Source: Conchiformibius kuhniae DSM 17694
GTDB taxonomy: Bacteria; Pseudomonadota; Gammaproteobacteria; Burkholderiales; Neisseriaceae
NCBI RefSeq assembly: GCF_000428785.1
Contig: NZ_AUAP01000002.1
Location: 124,001 to 188,000 of the forward strand
Reading direction: 5' to 3'
Length of the DNA stretch: 64,000 nt
Under the pieces are notes generated by a model. The model was given only the letters and a program-made list of their open reading frames with translations, was not told the origin of the DNA and did not search any database. The position numbers and the translations under genes are program-made. This document shows, piece by piece, positions 16,364-25,304 of this stretch. The stretch's first letter is position 1, and the number at the start of each line of letters is the position of its first letter.

Positions 16364-16426
16364 GCTGTTGGCGGGCGGAAAATCAGGTTAAAATACCCCG
16401 TTTTTCCCAATTTTTCGGACAAAATC

Positions 16427-18262
16427 ATGTTTAAAGCAATGGACAAATACCGCTTGCCCGCGCAAATCCTGCTCGGCGCCATCGGTATTTCGTTTGTCGG
16501 CTTCGGGCTGTACGGCTACGAAACCACCCGCAACAACCAATACATCGTCCGTGTCGGCGACCAAGTCATCACCCGCCACGATTTGGACAACCACCTGCAA
16601 AACAGCGAACGGCAGGGCGGGCAAGCCCCTTCACGCGAACAAGGCTTCCAAACACTGCTCTCCCGCGCCTATCTGCTCGAAGGCGCCAAACTGCTGGGCT
16701 TGACCGTTTCTGACGAACAAATCAAACACATGATTGTCAATACCCCCGATTTTCATGATGCCAACAACAAATTCGACCCCGCCAAATTTCAAGAATACCT
16801 GAAACAAAACCACATCAACGAAGAAATCTTCATGGCACGCCAGCGCGAAGACCTGACCGTGCTGAACATGCTGACATTGCTGGGCAATTATCCCGTTGCC
16901 GACCCGCAGGTGCGCCAACTGATTGATTCGCAAATGGCAGAACGCACCTTACGCAGTGCGGGGCTGAATCCTGCCGCCTTTGCCACCAAAGTGAAAACCG
17001 ATGAGGCTTCGTTGAAAAAGTTTTACGATGCCAACAAGAAAAACTACGTGCTGCCGCAAGCGGTGAAATTCCAATACCTTGTGTTGTCGCCCAAAGACTT
17101 GGCGGAAAAGCAGAAACTTGATGCAGACGAATTGAAGCAGGCACAGGCGCAGGCAGCAAGCCAAAACCAAGCCAAACGGCGCATCGCCCACATTCTGATT
17201 GCTGCGCCCGATGCGGCAAGCAAAGCCAAAGCCAAAGAACAGGCAGAAAAAATCGCCGCCGAAGCCAAAAAAGACCCGAAAAAATTCGGCGAATTGGCAA
17301 AACAATATTCGCAGGACGAAGGCACGGCGGACAAGGGCGGCGATTTGGGCGAATTTGCGCGTAACGGCATGGGCGAGCAGAGCAAAGCCGTTGAAGATGC
17401 GGCGTTTGCCTTGGAAAAAGGCGGGGTGAGCGGTGTGGTGGAAAGCAGCTTCGGCTACCACATCGTCCACGTTGCCGACATCGGCGAAGACGGCGGCGAT
17501 GCGGCGCGGGCGGCGGCGGAAAAATCGCTGAAAGAGAAAAAAGCCCAACAAGCCTTTGCCAAATTGCGCGAAGAATTGAGCGAATTGGCGTTTGCCCACC
17601 CCAAAGAACTCAAAGCGGCTGCCGACAAGCTCGGCTTGACCGTGCAGGTGCAGGAACAATGGCTGACCCGCGCCAATGCCAACGAATTAAACATCGCCCC
17701 GCAAGTGGCGGACGCGCTGTTTTCCGCCGATGTGTTTGAGAAAAAACTCAATTCCGAAGTGGTGAATGTAAACGGCGATGCGTGGGTGGTGCGCGTGTCG
17801 GAAACCCGTGCCGAAACCGCGCAAAGCTTTGACAAGGTAAAAGAGCAGGTTAAAGAAGATTGGCTGCGTTCCGAATCGGTGCGCTTGGCAAACGAAGAAG
17901 GCAAAAAGCTGCTGGCGCAATTGCAGGCGGGCAAGTCGCCCGAAGTGGCATGGTCGCCCGTGCAAACGGTCAATCCCGCCGAATTGCGGGTGCAGTTGCC
18001 GCCGCAGGCGTATCAGGCTTTGATTCAGGCCGTTCCGCGCGGCGACAAGCCCGCTTATGTGCTGATTGAGCGCATGGGCGTGCCGGAAATTGTGCAGGTG
18101 CAGAAAATTGCGGCGGTCAATCCCGACAAGCAGATTGCGGTACTGGTGCGCGGCAGTATGGCGCAGCTTCAAACGGAAGCGCGTTTGCAGGCGTTTGTCG
18201 CGTCGTTGAGCGGCAAAATCAAAACCCAAAACGGCATCGAGCGCGTTTCTGAAAGCGAGTAA
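16427..18262 (+). CDS. ppiD: PpiD-like periplasmic peptidyl-prolyl isomerase/chaperone
   Basis: 611 residues, membrane anchored by one N-terminal segment (ILLGAIGISFVGFGLYGY). A SurA-type N-terminal chaperone region (VGDQVITRHDLDNHL...) is followed by a parvulin domain around 245-345 (RIAHILIAA, DKGGDLGEFARNGM, SSFGYHIVHV) and a C-terminal chaperone region. PpiD sits at the Sec translocon exit and helps fold exported and outer membrane proteins. Size fits the family. It ends 3 nt before panC. Confidence 0.93.
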   Translation: MFKAMDKYRLPAQILLGAIGISFVGFGLYGYETTRNNQYIVRVGDQVITRHDLDNHLQNSERQGGQAPSREQGFQTLLSRAYLLEGAKLLGLTVSDEQIKHMIVNTPDFHDANNKFDPAKFQEYLKQNHINEEIFMARQREDLTVLNMLTLLGNYPVADPQVRQLIDSQMAERTLRSAGLNPAAFATKVKTDEASLKKFYDANKKNYVLPQAVKFQYLVLSPKDLAEKQKLDADELKQAQAQAASQNQAKRRIAHILIAAPDAASKAKAKEQAEKIAAEAKKDPKKFGELAKQYSQDEGTADKGGDLGEFARNGMGEQSKAVEDAAFALEKGGVSGVVESSFGYHIVHVADIGEDGGDAARAAAEKSLKEKKAQQAFAKLREELSELAFAHPKELKAAADKLGLTVQVQEQWLTRANANELNIAPQVADALFSADVFEKKLNSEVVNVNGDAWVVRVSETRAETAQSFDKVKEQVKEDWLRSESVRLANEEGKKLLAQLQAGKSPEVAWSPVQTVNPAELRVQLPPQAYQALIQAVPRGDKPAYVLIERMGVPEIVQVQKIAAVNPDKQIAVLVRGSMAQLQTEARLQAFVASLSGKIKTQNGIERVSESE

Positions 18263-18265
18263 GCC

Positions 18266-19120
18266 ATGCAAATCATTCATACCGTTGCCGAATTTCGCCG
18301 TTGGCGCGAAACGGCGGGTGCGGTGGCGTTTGTGCCGACCATGGGCAATCTGCACGCGGGGCATTTGGCGTTGGTGCGGACGGCGGCGCAACACGCGCCC
18401 GATGTGGCGGCGAGCATTTTTGTGAACCGTTTGCAATTCGGGCAGGGCGAGGATTTCGACCGTTATCCGCGCACTTTGGACGAAGACGCCGCCAAATTGC
18501 GCGATGCGGGCGTGGCGGTGCTGTTCGCGCCCGATGAAGCCGAGCTTTATCCGCGTGTGGCGCAGCATTATCAGGTCGAGCCGCCCCATCTGCAAAACGA
18601 ATTGTGCGGCGCGTTCCGCCCCGGACATTTTCGCGGCGTGGCAACGGTGGTGGCAAAGCTGTTCAACATCGTGCGCCCCGATGTGGCGTGTTTCGGCAAA
18701 AAAGATTATCAGCAATTGATGATTGTGCAGGGCATGGTGCGCGATTTGGACATGGCGGTGCGGATTGTGCCGGTGGACACGGGGCGGGATACGGACGGTT
18801 TGGCATTGTCCAGCCGCAACCGCTACCTTTCCCCTGACGAACGCGCCGAAGCGCCGCGCCTGTACCGCGTATTGCGCCGCGTTGCCGATGCCCTGCGCGG
18901 CGGCGCGTGCGACTATGCCGCGTTGGAGCGGCAGGCGGCAGCCGAATTGTCGGCACACGGCTGGACGGTGGATTATGTGGAAATCCGCGAAGCAGACACG
19001 CTCAACATTGCCCGTGTCGGCATGGCGCGTCTGGTGGTGCTGGCCGCCGCCCGCTTGGGGCAAACCCGCCTGATTGACAACGTGGAAGCGTTTTCCAATG
19101 GGGCGGCGCTTGCCGTATAA
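18266..19120 (+). CDS. panC: Pantothenate synthetase
   Basis: PanC joins pantoate and beta-alanine using ATP. The 284-residue protein has the HIGH-type motif TMGNLHAGHLALV near residue 27, FVNRLQFGQGEDFDRYPRT near 58, FGKKDYQQL near 146 and the KMSKS-like TDGLALSSRNRYLS near 176. Length is normal. Its start lies 3 nt after the ppiD stop, so they may be cotranscribed. TATAAT at 19116-19121 over its stop codon may start the next gene. Confidence 0.96.
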   Translation: MQIIHTVAEFRRWRETAGAVAFVPTMGNLHAGHLALVRTAAQHAPDVAASIFVNRLQFGQGEDFDRYPRTLDEDAAKLRDAGVAVLFAPDEAELYPRVAQHYQVEPPHLQNELCGAFRPGHFRGVATVVAKLFNIVRPDVACFGKKDYQQLMIVQGMVRDLDMAVRIVPVDTGRDTDGLALSSRNRYLSPDERAEAPRLYRVLRRVADALRGGACDYAALERQAAAELSAHGWTVDYVEIREADTLNIARVGMARLVVLAAARLGQTRLIDNVEAFSNGAALAV

Positions 19121-19161
19121 TGCGCCGAACCGTTTCACCACCAAACAAAGGACGCCATAAC

Positions 19162-19545
19162 ATGAACAAAATCGCATTGACGGCACTCACCGCTTTGGCA
19201 CTGACCGCCTGCGCCGCACCCAACGGCAGCGCGGGTTTCGGCAACGTCGGCGGCGCGGACATCGGAGCAGCCGGCTCGGGCTTGGTCAAAATGTGGGTGC
19301 AAAACCAGTGTGTCGGCGAGCTGCAAAAGCGCAACGAATGGCGCTTGATTGCACTGGCAATGTCGGCGGAAAAACAGCAAGAATGGGAAGACCGCATTTG
19401 CGGCTGCGCTTCCGAAGAAGCGCCCAAGCAGATTTCCGCCGCCGACATCGGACAAATGCTCACGCAGGAAGGGCGCAACAAAGTGGCCGCCGAAGTAACC
19501 GTCAAAACCGTTACCGCCTGCTTCAAACGTTTGTATCAAAAATAA
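19162..19545 (+). CDS. Small lipoprotein of unknown function
   Basis: 127 residues with a lipoprotein signal (LTALTALALTACAAP, lipobox LTAC). The mature part has four Cys residues (NQCVGEL, RICGCAS, TACFKRL), which may form two disulfides. The helical body shows no recognised domain. AAAGG upstream supports ATG 19162. It lies between panC and thrC, which gives no functional clue. Confidence 0.8.
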   Translation: MNKIALTALTALALTACAAPNGSAGFGNVGGADIGAAGSGLVKMWVQNQCVGELQKRNEWRLIALAMSAEKQQEWEDRICGCASEEAPKQISAADIGQMLTQEGRNKVAAEVTVKTVTACFKRLYQK

Positions 19546-19641
19546 ATCCTGATTTTTCCGCAACCATACGGCGCACCGCCTTGCCTGACTGTTCGGGCAG
19601 GGCGGGCGCACGCCTTGCCTGTTGGCGCAAAGGAACGACTT

Positions 19642-21060
19642 ATGCACTACATCAGCACGCGCGGCAACACCGGCCGTAAAACCTTCAGCGAAGTGCTGTT
19701 GATGGGGCTGGCCCCCGATGGCGGCTTGATGATGCCCGAACACTACCCGCAAATCGGCGCGCGCGAGCTTGCCAATTGGCGCAACTTAAGCTATCACAAC
19801 TTGGCATTTGAAATCATCAGCCTGTTTGCCGACGATATTCCCGCGCAAGATTTGCACGACCTGCTCAAACGCACCTACCGTGCCGAAACCTTCGGCACGC
19901 CCGACATCGCCCCCGTACGCACCCTGCAAGACGGCATCAAAATCCAAGCCGTTTCCAACGGCCCGACTTTGGCGTTCAAAGACATGGCAATGCAGTTTCT
20001 CGGCAATGCCTTTGAATACGTCCTTGCCAAAAAAAGTCAGAAAATCAACATTCTGGGCGCAACGAGCGGCGACACGGGTTCGGCTGCCGAATACGCCTTG
20101 CGCGGCAAACGCGGCATCAACGTGTTCATGCTCTCGCCCGCAGGGCGCATGAGCGCGTTCCAACGGGCACAGATGTACAGCCTGCAAGACGGCAACATCA
20201 TCAATTTGGCGGTGGACGGCACGTTTGACGACTGCCAAGACATCGTCAAAGCCGTGCAAAACGATGCCGGATTCAAACAAAAATACGCTATCAGCACGGT
20301 AAACAGCATCAATTGGGGGCGGATTGTCGCCCAAGTCGTGTATTATTTCTACGGCTATTTCCGCGCCACCGCACACAACGGCGAAAGCGTCAGCTTCTGC
20401 GTGCCGAGCGGCAACTTCGGCAATGTCTGCGCCGGACACGTTGCCAAACAAATGGGCTTGCCCATCAATCGTTTGATGGTTGCCACCAATGAAAACGACG
20501 TGCTGGACCAGTTTTTCCGCACGGGCGAATACCGTCCGCGCGGCACGGCGCAAACCTTTGTTACCTCCAGCCCGTCGATGGACATTTCCAAAGCCTCCAA
20601 TTTCGAACGCTTCGTGTTTGATTTGACGGGGCGCGATGCCGAAGCGGTGCGCGGTTTGTGGGCGGGGCTGGCGCAAACGGGCGGTTTTGACTTGTCGGCG
20701 CAATTGGCGCAAATTCGCGGACAATACGGCTTCGTGTCGGGCAAAAGCCTGCACCAAGACCGTTTGGACACCATTCGCGCCGTGTATGCAAGCGACGGCG
20801 AATTGCTCGACCCGCACACCGCAGACGGCGTGAAAGTGGCGCGGGATTTGCGCGAAGCGGGCGAAACGGTCGTGTGCTTGGAAACCGCGCTGGCCGCCAA
20901 GTTCGGCGAAACCATTGCCCAAGCGGTGGGGGAAAACGTGCCCGTGCCGCGTCCGGCGGCGCTGGCGGATTTGGAATCGCGCCCGCAAAACGTCCGCCAC
21001 ATCGGCAACGATGCCGAAGCGGTGAAGCAAATCATTGCCGAAACAGGATTTTCGGCTTAG
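19642..21060 (+). CDS. thrC: Threonine synthase
   Basis: ThrC converts O-phosphohomoserine to threonine with PLP. The 472-residue protein starts MHYISTRGNTGRKTFSEVLL, has the PLP lysine motif LAFKDMAMQFLG near residue 115, and GATSGDTGSAAEYAL and VPSGNFGNVCAGHVAKQMG further on. Length fits the longer (class 2) form. AAGGA lies upstream of the ATG. The stop is TAG, with its G being the first base of a family A MITE. Confidence 0.97.
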   Translation: MHYISTRGNTGRKTFSEVLLMGLAPDGGLMMPEHYPQIGARELANWRNLSYHNLAFEIISLFADDIPAQDLHDLLKRTYRAETFGTPDIAPVRTLQDGIKIQAVSNGPTLAFKDMAMQFLGNAFEYVLAKKSQKINILGATSGDTGSAAEYALRGKRGINVFMLSPAGRMSAFQRAQMYSLQDGNIINLAVDGTFDDCQDIVKAVQNDAGFKQKYAISTVNSINWGRIVAQVVYYFYGYFRATAHNGESVSFCVPSGNFGNVCAGHVAKQMGLPINRLMVATNENDVLDQFFRTGEYRPRGTAQTFVTSSPSMDISKASNFERFVFDLTGRDAEAVRGLWAGLAQTGGFDLSAQLAQIRGQYGFVSGKSLHQDRLDTIRAVYASDGELLDPHTADGVKVARDLREAGETVVCLETALAAKFGETIAQAVGENVPVPRPAALADLESRPQNVRHIGNDAEAVKQIIAETGFSA

Positions 21061-21256
21061 GGTGGGTCATCAACTGACCGAAAAACCTTTGCACCGTCAT
21101 TCCCGCGCAGGCGGGAATCCAAATCGAAGCACGGCAAACCTTGATAAAACATGGCTTGCCCAAAATCGGGCGGTGGATTTCTGCTTGCGCGGGAATGACG
21201 GCAGTTTTTATATTGCACTGATTTTTTGAGTATAAAAATCCAAATAATGACACGCC
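21060..21256. repeat. Family A MITE copy 4
   Basis: Begins GGGTGGGTCATCAACTGACC inside the thrC stop codon and ends AATAATGACACGCC. Both dRS3-like arms are present (about 21098-21120 and 21172-21199). Total length is 197 bp. Confidence 0.85.
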
Positions 21257-21496
21257 TTGGAGCAATGCATCGCGACACGCGCAAAACGGCATGCCCGCAC
21301 ATGCCGTTTTGCAGCACCGCCCCGCGCCGGGGCGCATGGAAAACATTTACAAGCACGGCGTTTCGGATTAAGATTCGCCATTGCGAAATTTGGCAGAAAT
21401 TCACACGGTTTGCGCCGGATTTTCTGCATGGCGGGCTGCGCGGCAAAGGTGGCCGGTATTTATTGATTGTTGGTCGAACCGAAGGAAACTTGACTG
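21257..21496. other. Leader region before the kinase gene, with a strong hairpin
   Basis: No gene is seen here. GCAAAACGGCAT at 21281-21292 and ATGCCGTTTTGC at 21301-21312 form a perfect 12 bp stem with an 8 nt loop, followed by GCCCCGCGCCGGGGC around 21322-21336. Neither has a T-run. The segment just before the kinase gene is A+T-richer and holds its promoter and AAGGA ribosome site. Confidence 0.55.
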
Positions 21497-23608
21497 ATGG
21501 CTTCTGCAAAAACGGTACACGTGTTTCAAAAAAGCATATCCTCGCGCTATCGCGGCCTGATTTGGTCGGTGGCAGTGTTTTTGACATTGATTGCGCTGCT
21601 GATGGTCAGCTCGATTTGGCTGTCTGCCAAAATCCGCAACAACACCATGGAGCAGCTCGCGGTCGAGCAGGTAAACAGTGCCACGCAGGTCATCACCCAA
21701 AACCTGTTCAATCTCAAACTCAGCTACGGTGAAGACCCAAACAGCCCCCACATCCGCCACGCCTTGGACGTGGTCAAGCAAAGCAAAGACCACCTGAACG
21801 CCAATCTTGTCGCCCTGACCGAAGGCGGCACGGTGGAAACCCAAGAAGGCAGCAAATTCAAAATTTCCGCCCTGACCCAAGACGGCAATGCCCAACGCCT
21901 GCAACAGTTTAAAAACGACTGGGAACCCCTGTCGCGCCAAATCGACACCTACCTTGCCGAAGCCACCTCACCGTTGGCGGATTCGTCCAGCTTGGATTTG
22001 TCGGTAATGGGGGCGCAAAACATCAACGAAAAACTGCAAGCCAACGTCAATGGCGTTTTGAGCGTAATCAACGGCAAAATCACCGCCCGCACCGCATGGC
22101 TGGGCTGGATTCAAACCATCGGCGTGGTGATTGCGCTGGCGTATTTCTTGGTGTTCGTATTCTACTTCTTGAGCCGTTTGCGCGATTCGGACGTGCGCGT
22201 GGAAGCCGCCCGCAAAGAAACGGACGAAATCATGAACACCGTCAGCACGGGCTTGTTCCTGCTCGACAAAGACCTGAACATCGGTTCGCAATATTCTAAA
22301 GAGCTCGAAAGCCTGATTGGTCAAAACGAGCTGGCGGGGCGCAACCTGATGGAAGTGCTGGGCAACATGATTTCCCAAGAAGACCTGAACACCACCCACG
22401 GCTTTATCGGACAACTGTACAATCCCCGCGTGAAAGAACGCCTGATTGGCAGCCTGAACCCGCTCACCCGCCAAGCCATGAACATCACCGACCGCAACGG
22501 CAATCCGGTCGAGCGTTATTTGGACTTCAAATTCAACCGCGTCTATCAGGATAACGACATCTCGCGGATTCTGGTGAACGTGTCGGACGTTACCGATGCG
22601 GTGCTGCTGGAGCGCAAAATCGAAGAAGAGCGCGAGCAAAACGATTTGCAATTGGAAATGCTCAGCACCATTTTGCGTGCCGACCGCCAAATGATTGACG
22701 ACTTCATCCGCAACACCCACAAACACAACATCAGCATCAACAACACCCTGAAAACGCCGGGCGAGCGTCAGGTGGAATTGCGCAGCAAAATCGAGCATAT
22801 TTTCCGCGAAGCGCACAGCCTGAAGGGCGAAGCCTACGCGCTGAACCTGCACGGCTTTACCGTGATTGCCGAAAACATCGAAAACGAATTGAAAAAACTG
22901 CAGGCGCAAAGCAGCCTTTCGGGTGAAAACTTCTTGGGCTTGGCGGTGCATCTGGAAGAATTGATGAACCTCACCCAAACCATTGAGGATTTGGTCAGCC
23001 GCTTGGGACACGGCGAACCGATTGGCACGCCCCAAACACCTGCCGCCGGCAAAGCACGCATGACGGATTATTATGCGCGTTTGGTGTCGGATGTTGCCGA
23101 ACGCAACAACAAAGTGGTGGACTTCAGCTATTCGGGCGTCGGCGAAGTGCCTGACGAAGGTTTGCGCACCACCATTCACGAAATCGCGGTGCAACTGTTG
23201 CGCAATGCGGTGGTGCACGGCATCGAAGCACCCGCCGTGCGCCAATCCAAACGCAAACTGGAAGCAGGGCATGTGCGCATGGAGCTGCGCGAAACGGAAA
23301 ACAGCTATGTTTTGCGCTTGGAAGACGACGGCAACGGCATCGATTACGATGCCATCCGCAACAAAGCGGTGGAAATGGGCAAATATTCTGCCGAACGCGC
23401 CGCTTCCCTGAGTACCAAAGAATTGCTGATGCTGATGTTCAGCTCGGGCTTTTCCACTGTGGCAAAAGCCATCGGCGATGCGGGGCGCGGTGTGGGCTTG
23501 GACGTGATTAAAGACCGTGTGAACGCACTGGGCGGAAAAATCAACGTGTCTACTTCTGCGGGTGCCTATACGCGCTTTACCTTTACGTTCCCCAAAAAAG
23601 CCGTTTGA
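21497..23608 (+). CDS. Membrane-bound CheA-like hybrid sensor kinase (PAS, Hpt, CheA-type ATPase)
   Basis: 703 residues. Order: membrane segment about 20-44, periplasmic sensor region about 45-200, second membrane segment about 201-226, PAS-like domain about 240-365, coiled coil, Hpt-like phosphotransfer with His 440 (REAHSLKGEAYAL), and a CheA-type HATPase with N box LLRNAVVHGIE (Asn 570), EDDGNGI (Asp 611) and GRGVGLDVIKDRVNALGG. It ends right after the ATPase, so the CheW-like P5 domain is absent, and no MCP or CheW gene is nearby. It probably senses directly through its own periplasmic part and phosphorylates the adjacent receiver. The signal and output are unknown. First gene of a three-gene operon. 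Confidence 0.88.
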   Translation: MASAKTVHVFQKSISSRYRGLIWSVAVFLTLIALLMVSSIWLSAKIRNNTMEQLAVEQVNSATQVITQNLFNLKLSYGEDPNSPHIRHALDVVKQSKDHLNANLVALTEGGTVETQEGSKFKISALTQDGNAQRLQQFKNDWEPLSRQIDTYLAEATSPLADSSSLDLSVMGAQNINEKLQANVNGVLSVINGKITARTAWLGWIQTIGVVIALAYFLVFVFYFLSRLRDSDVRVEAARKETDEIMNTVSTGLFLLDKDLNIGSQYSKELESLIGQNELAGRNLMEVLGNMISQEDLNTTHGFIGQLYNPRVKERLIGSLNPLTRQAMNITDRNGNPVERYLDFKFNRVYQDNDISRILVNVSDVTDAVLLERKIEEEREQNDLQLEMLSTILRADRQMIDDFIRNTHKHNISINNTLKTPGERQVELRSKIEHIFREAHSLKGEAYALNLHGFTVIAENIENELKKLQAQSSLSGENFLGLAVHLEELMNLTQTIEDLVSRLGHGEPIGTPQTPAAGKARMTDYYARLVSDVAERNNKVVDFSYSGVGEVPDEGLRTTIHEIAVQLLRNAVVHGIEAPAVRQSKRKLEAGHVRMELRETENSYVLRLEDDGNGIDYDAIRNKAVEMGKYSAERAASLSTKELLMLMFSSGFSTVAKAIGDAGRGVGLDVIKDRVNALGGKINVSTSAGAYTRFTFTFPKKAV

Positions 23609-23627
23609 AAGCTTGGGAGTATGAGCA

Positions 23628-23993
23628 ATGGTTAGAACCATTATGATTGTTGACGATTCCAATGTGATTCGCAACCGCATCAGCCGCAGTTCCAAAGAAG
23701 TCGAATTTGAGGTGGTGGCAACCGCCAATAACGGCATGGAGGCGGTAGAGCTGTACCGCCGTCATCATCCCGATTTGGTAACGATGGATTTGACCATGCC
23801 GAAAATGGACGGCTTGGAGTGCATCCGTCAGATTTGTGCGGCAGACGAGGAAGCCAATATCTTGGTGATTTCCGCTTTGTCGGACAAGGCAACGGGCATC
23901 AAGGCACTGGAATTTGGCGCGCGCGGCTTTATCTGCAAACCGTTTTCCGATGAGGAGCTGATACAGGCATTACTCGAAATGATGGAAGGTTGA
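23628..23993 (+). CDS. CheY-like single-domain response regulator
   Basis: 121 residues, a lone receiver domain. Acidic pocket Asp 9-Asp 10 (MIVDDSN), phospho-acceptor Asp 54 (TMDLTMPKMDG), Ser 82 (VISALS) and Lys 104 (CKPF) are all in place. There is no DNA-binding or enzymatic output domain, so like CheY it should act by binding another protein. It sits 20 bp after the kinase gene and just before the CheX-like phosphatase gene, strongly suggesting a closed phosphorylation circuit. Confidence 0.92.
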   Translation: MVRTIMIVDDSNVIRNRISRSSKEVEFEVVATANNGMEAVELYRRHHPDLVTMDLTMPKMDGLECIRQICAADEEANILVISALSDKATGIKALEFGARGFICKPFSDEELIQALLEMMEG

Positions 23994-23995
23994 TT

Positions 23996-24451
23996 ATGAA
24001 AGAGGAAAAATTACAGGTTTTTCTTGATGGTGTGCAAAAGTACTTCCATCAGATGATGGATCCGGAGGAGCTGATTGTCGGTACGCCGTATTTGGTGGAA
24101 AACAGCGTGCCTTCCGCCAAAGATTTTACCGGTGTGATTGCCGTTTCGGGCAAAAACAAGGGCATCGTGTATTTCACCGCACCCAAAGAGCTGTTGGAGC
24201 GTTTGCTGGTGCTGATGGGCGAAAAAGACGTCAGCGAAGCGTTTATGATTGATTTGGTGGGCGAAGTGGCGAACACCATTGCCGGCAATGCCCGCAGTGA
24301 ATTTGGCGAGGAGTTTGAAATTTCCGTGCCGATTGTGCTGCGCGGTGCGCCCGATGAAATTCTGCTGCCGCGCAAAGACCGTTCGTTTGTGATTCCGATT
24401 ACTTGGAAAGCGCGGAGTGCGGCGATTGTGGTGTCGCTGCGCAAGCCTTGA
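23996..24451 (+). CDS. cheX: CheX-like phosphatase of a phospho-receiver
   Basis: 151 residues matching the CheX family. The catalytic ExxN signature is seen in DLVGEVANTIAGNAR (near residue 95), preceded by the two-stranded GVIAVSGKNKGIVYF and followed by ISVPIVLRG. CheX removes phosphate from CheY-type receivers; it has no CheC/FliY-type second site. ATG 23996 is chosen; TTG 23990 would overlap the previous stop. It is the last gene of the kinase-receiver-phosphatase operon. Confidence 0.87.
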   Translation: MKEEKLQVFLDGVQKYFHQMMDPEELIVGTPYLVENSVPSAKDFTGVIAVSGKNKGIVYFTAPKELLERLLVLMGEKDVSEAFMIDLVGEVANTIAGNARSEFGEEFEISVPIVLRGAPDEILLPRKDRSFVIPITWKARSAAIVVSLRKP

Positions 24452-24518
24452 TTGTGGCTTTTCCGTTGTGCCGCAACGGTAACGGCAGTGAAAAGCTGTG
24501 TCGTCGGCGCGGATTTGT

Positions 24519-24524
24519 TATAAT
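24519..24524 (+). promoter_or_regulatory. -10 element before the lipoprotein gene
   Basis: TATAAT in the context TTGTTATAATCGG, 35 bp upstream of the lipoprotein gene. No clear -35 match. Confidence 0.45.
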
Positions 24525-24559
24525 CGGGCAATGATGTTTTTTTAAGTTGGAATTTTGCG

Positions 24560-25237
24560 ATGAAGATAAACAAAACGGTTTGGCTGTTGGCGGGCGTGTT
24601 GGCGGTGGCGGCATGCGATAATCCGGTATCGGGCGGCGAAGGGCAGGGCGCACAAACGTCTGAAGCCGCTTCGCAGACAGTCGCATCACAAGCTGCCGCA
24701 GCAGAGCCGCAAACGGTGGAACTCAAAAGCCGCGACGGGGTTTTGACCATCAAAACCGCAGGGGCGTTTGCCGACAAGGCAGACGATGAAGCCTTGCGCC
24801 CCGAAGGCATCAAGCCCGAACAGTTGATTTTGCTGCAACACAACGAATCCGACAACATTACCGTGTATGCCGCCGATTTCGGCAAGGCGAAGCACGAAGC
24901 GGCGGATTATTTTGCCAAGCTGAAAAAAGCGTTGGAAAGCAATAAAGATTTGAAAGACTTGCGTGTGGAAACGCTCTCCGAAGCGCGTATGGATTACCGC
25001 TTCAGCCAAAACGATGCCAACGGCGATTTTGCGCTGAACGAAAGCTGTGCGGCATTGGTGGCGGGTGGTCAGGTGTACGGCGTGTGCGCTTCCAGTCCGG
25101 AAATTTCCACCGATGCTTTGGCGGCGGTGTTGAACGACATCAATGTGCGCGTGCTTGCCGAAGAGGGCGCGGAAGCGGCTTCGGCTGCCGCAGCATCTGA
25201 AGCGTCTGCTTCGGGCGCAGTTTCTGCTGCCAATTAA
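24560..25237 (+). CDS. Lipoprotein of unknown function
   Basis: 225 residues with lipobox VAAC (LAGVLAVAACDNP). The region 50-205 looks like one globular domain with a single disulfide possible (NESCAALVAGGQVYGVCAS). The N- and C-termini are Ala/Ser/Glu-rich low complexity. No family was recognised. It is followed by a strong terminator, so it is probably monocistronic. Confidence 0.8.
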   Translation: MKINKTVWLLAGVLAVAACDNPVSGGEGQGAQTSEAASQTVASQAAAAEPQTVELKSRDGVLTIKTAGAFADKADDEALRPEGIKPEQLILLQHNESDNITVYAADFGKAKHEAADYFAKLKKALESNKDLKDLRVETLSEARMDYRFSQNDANGDFALNESCAALVAGGQVYGVCASSPEISTDALAAVLNDINVRVLAEEGAEAASAAAASEASASGAVSAAN

Positions 25238-25261
25238 AACAGTTTGTCAGTCAGGACATCA

Positions 25262-25297
25262 AGGCAATCCGATTGGGCGGATTGCCTGATTTTTTTG
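25262..25297 (+). terminator. Terminator of the lipoprotein gene
   Basis: AGGCAATCCG...CGGATTGCCT stem with a 6 nt loop, then GATTTTTTTG. Confidence 0.92.
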
Positions 25298-25304
25298 TGA
25301 GGGC

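Noticed and set aside
16314..16395. Open frame right after the insertion element as the lost end of the zinc-ribbon protein
   Set aside because: About 25 codons are open but contain the terminator hairpin and show no similarity to DUF3426 sequences.
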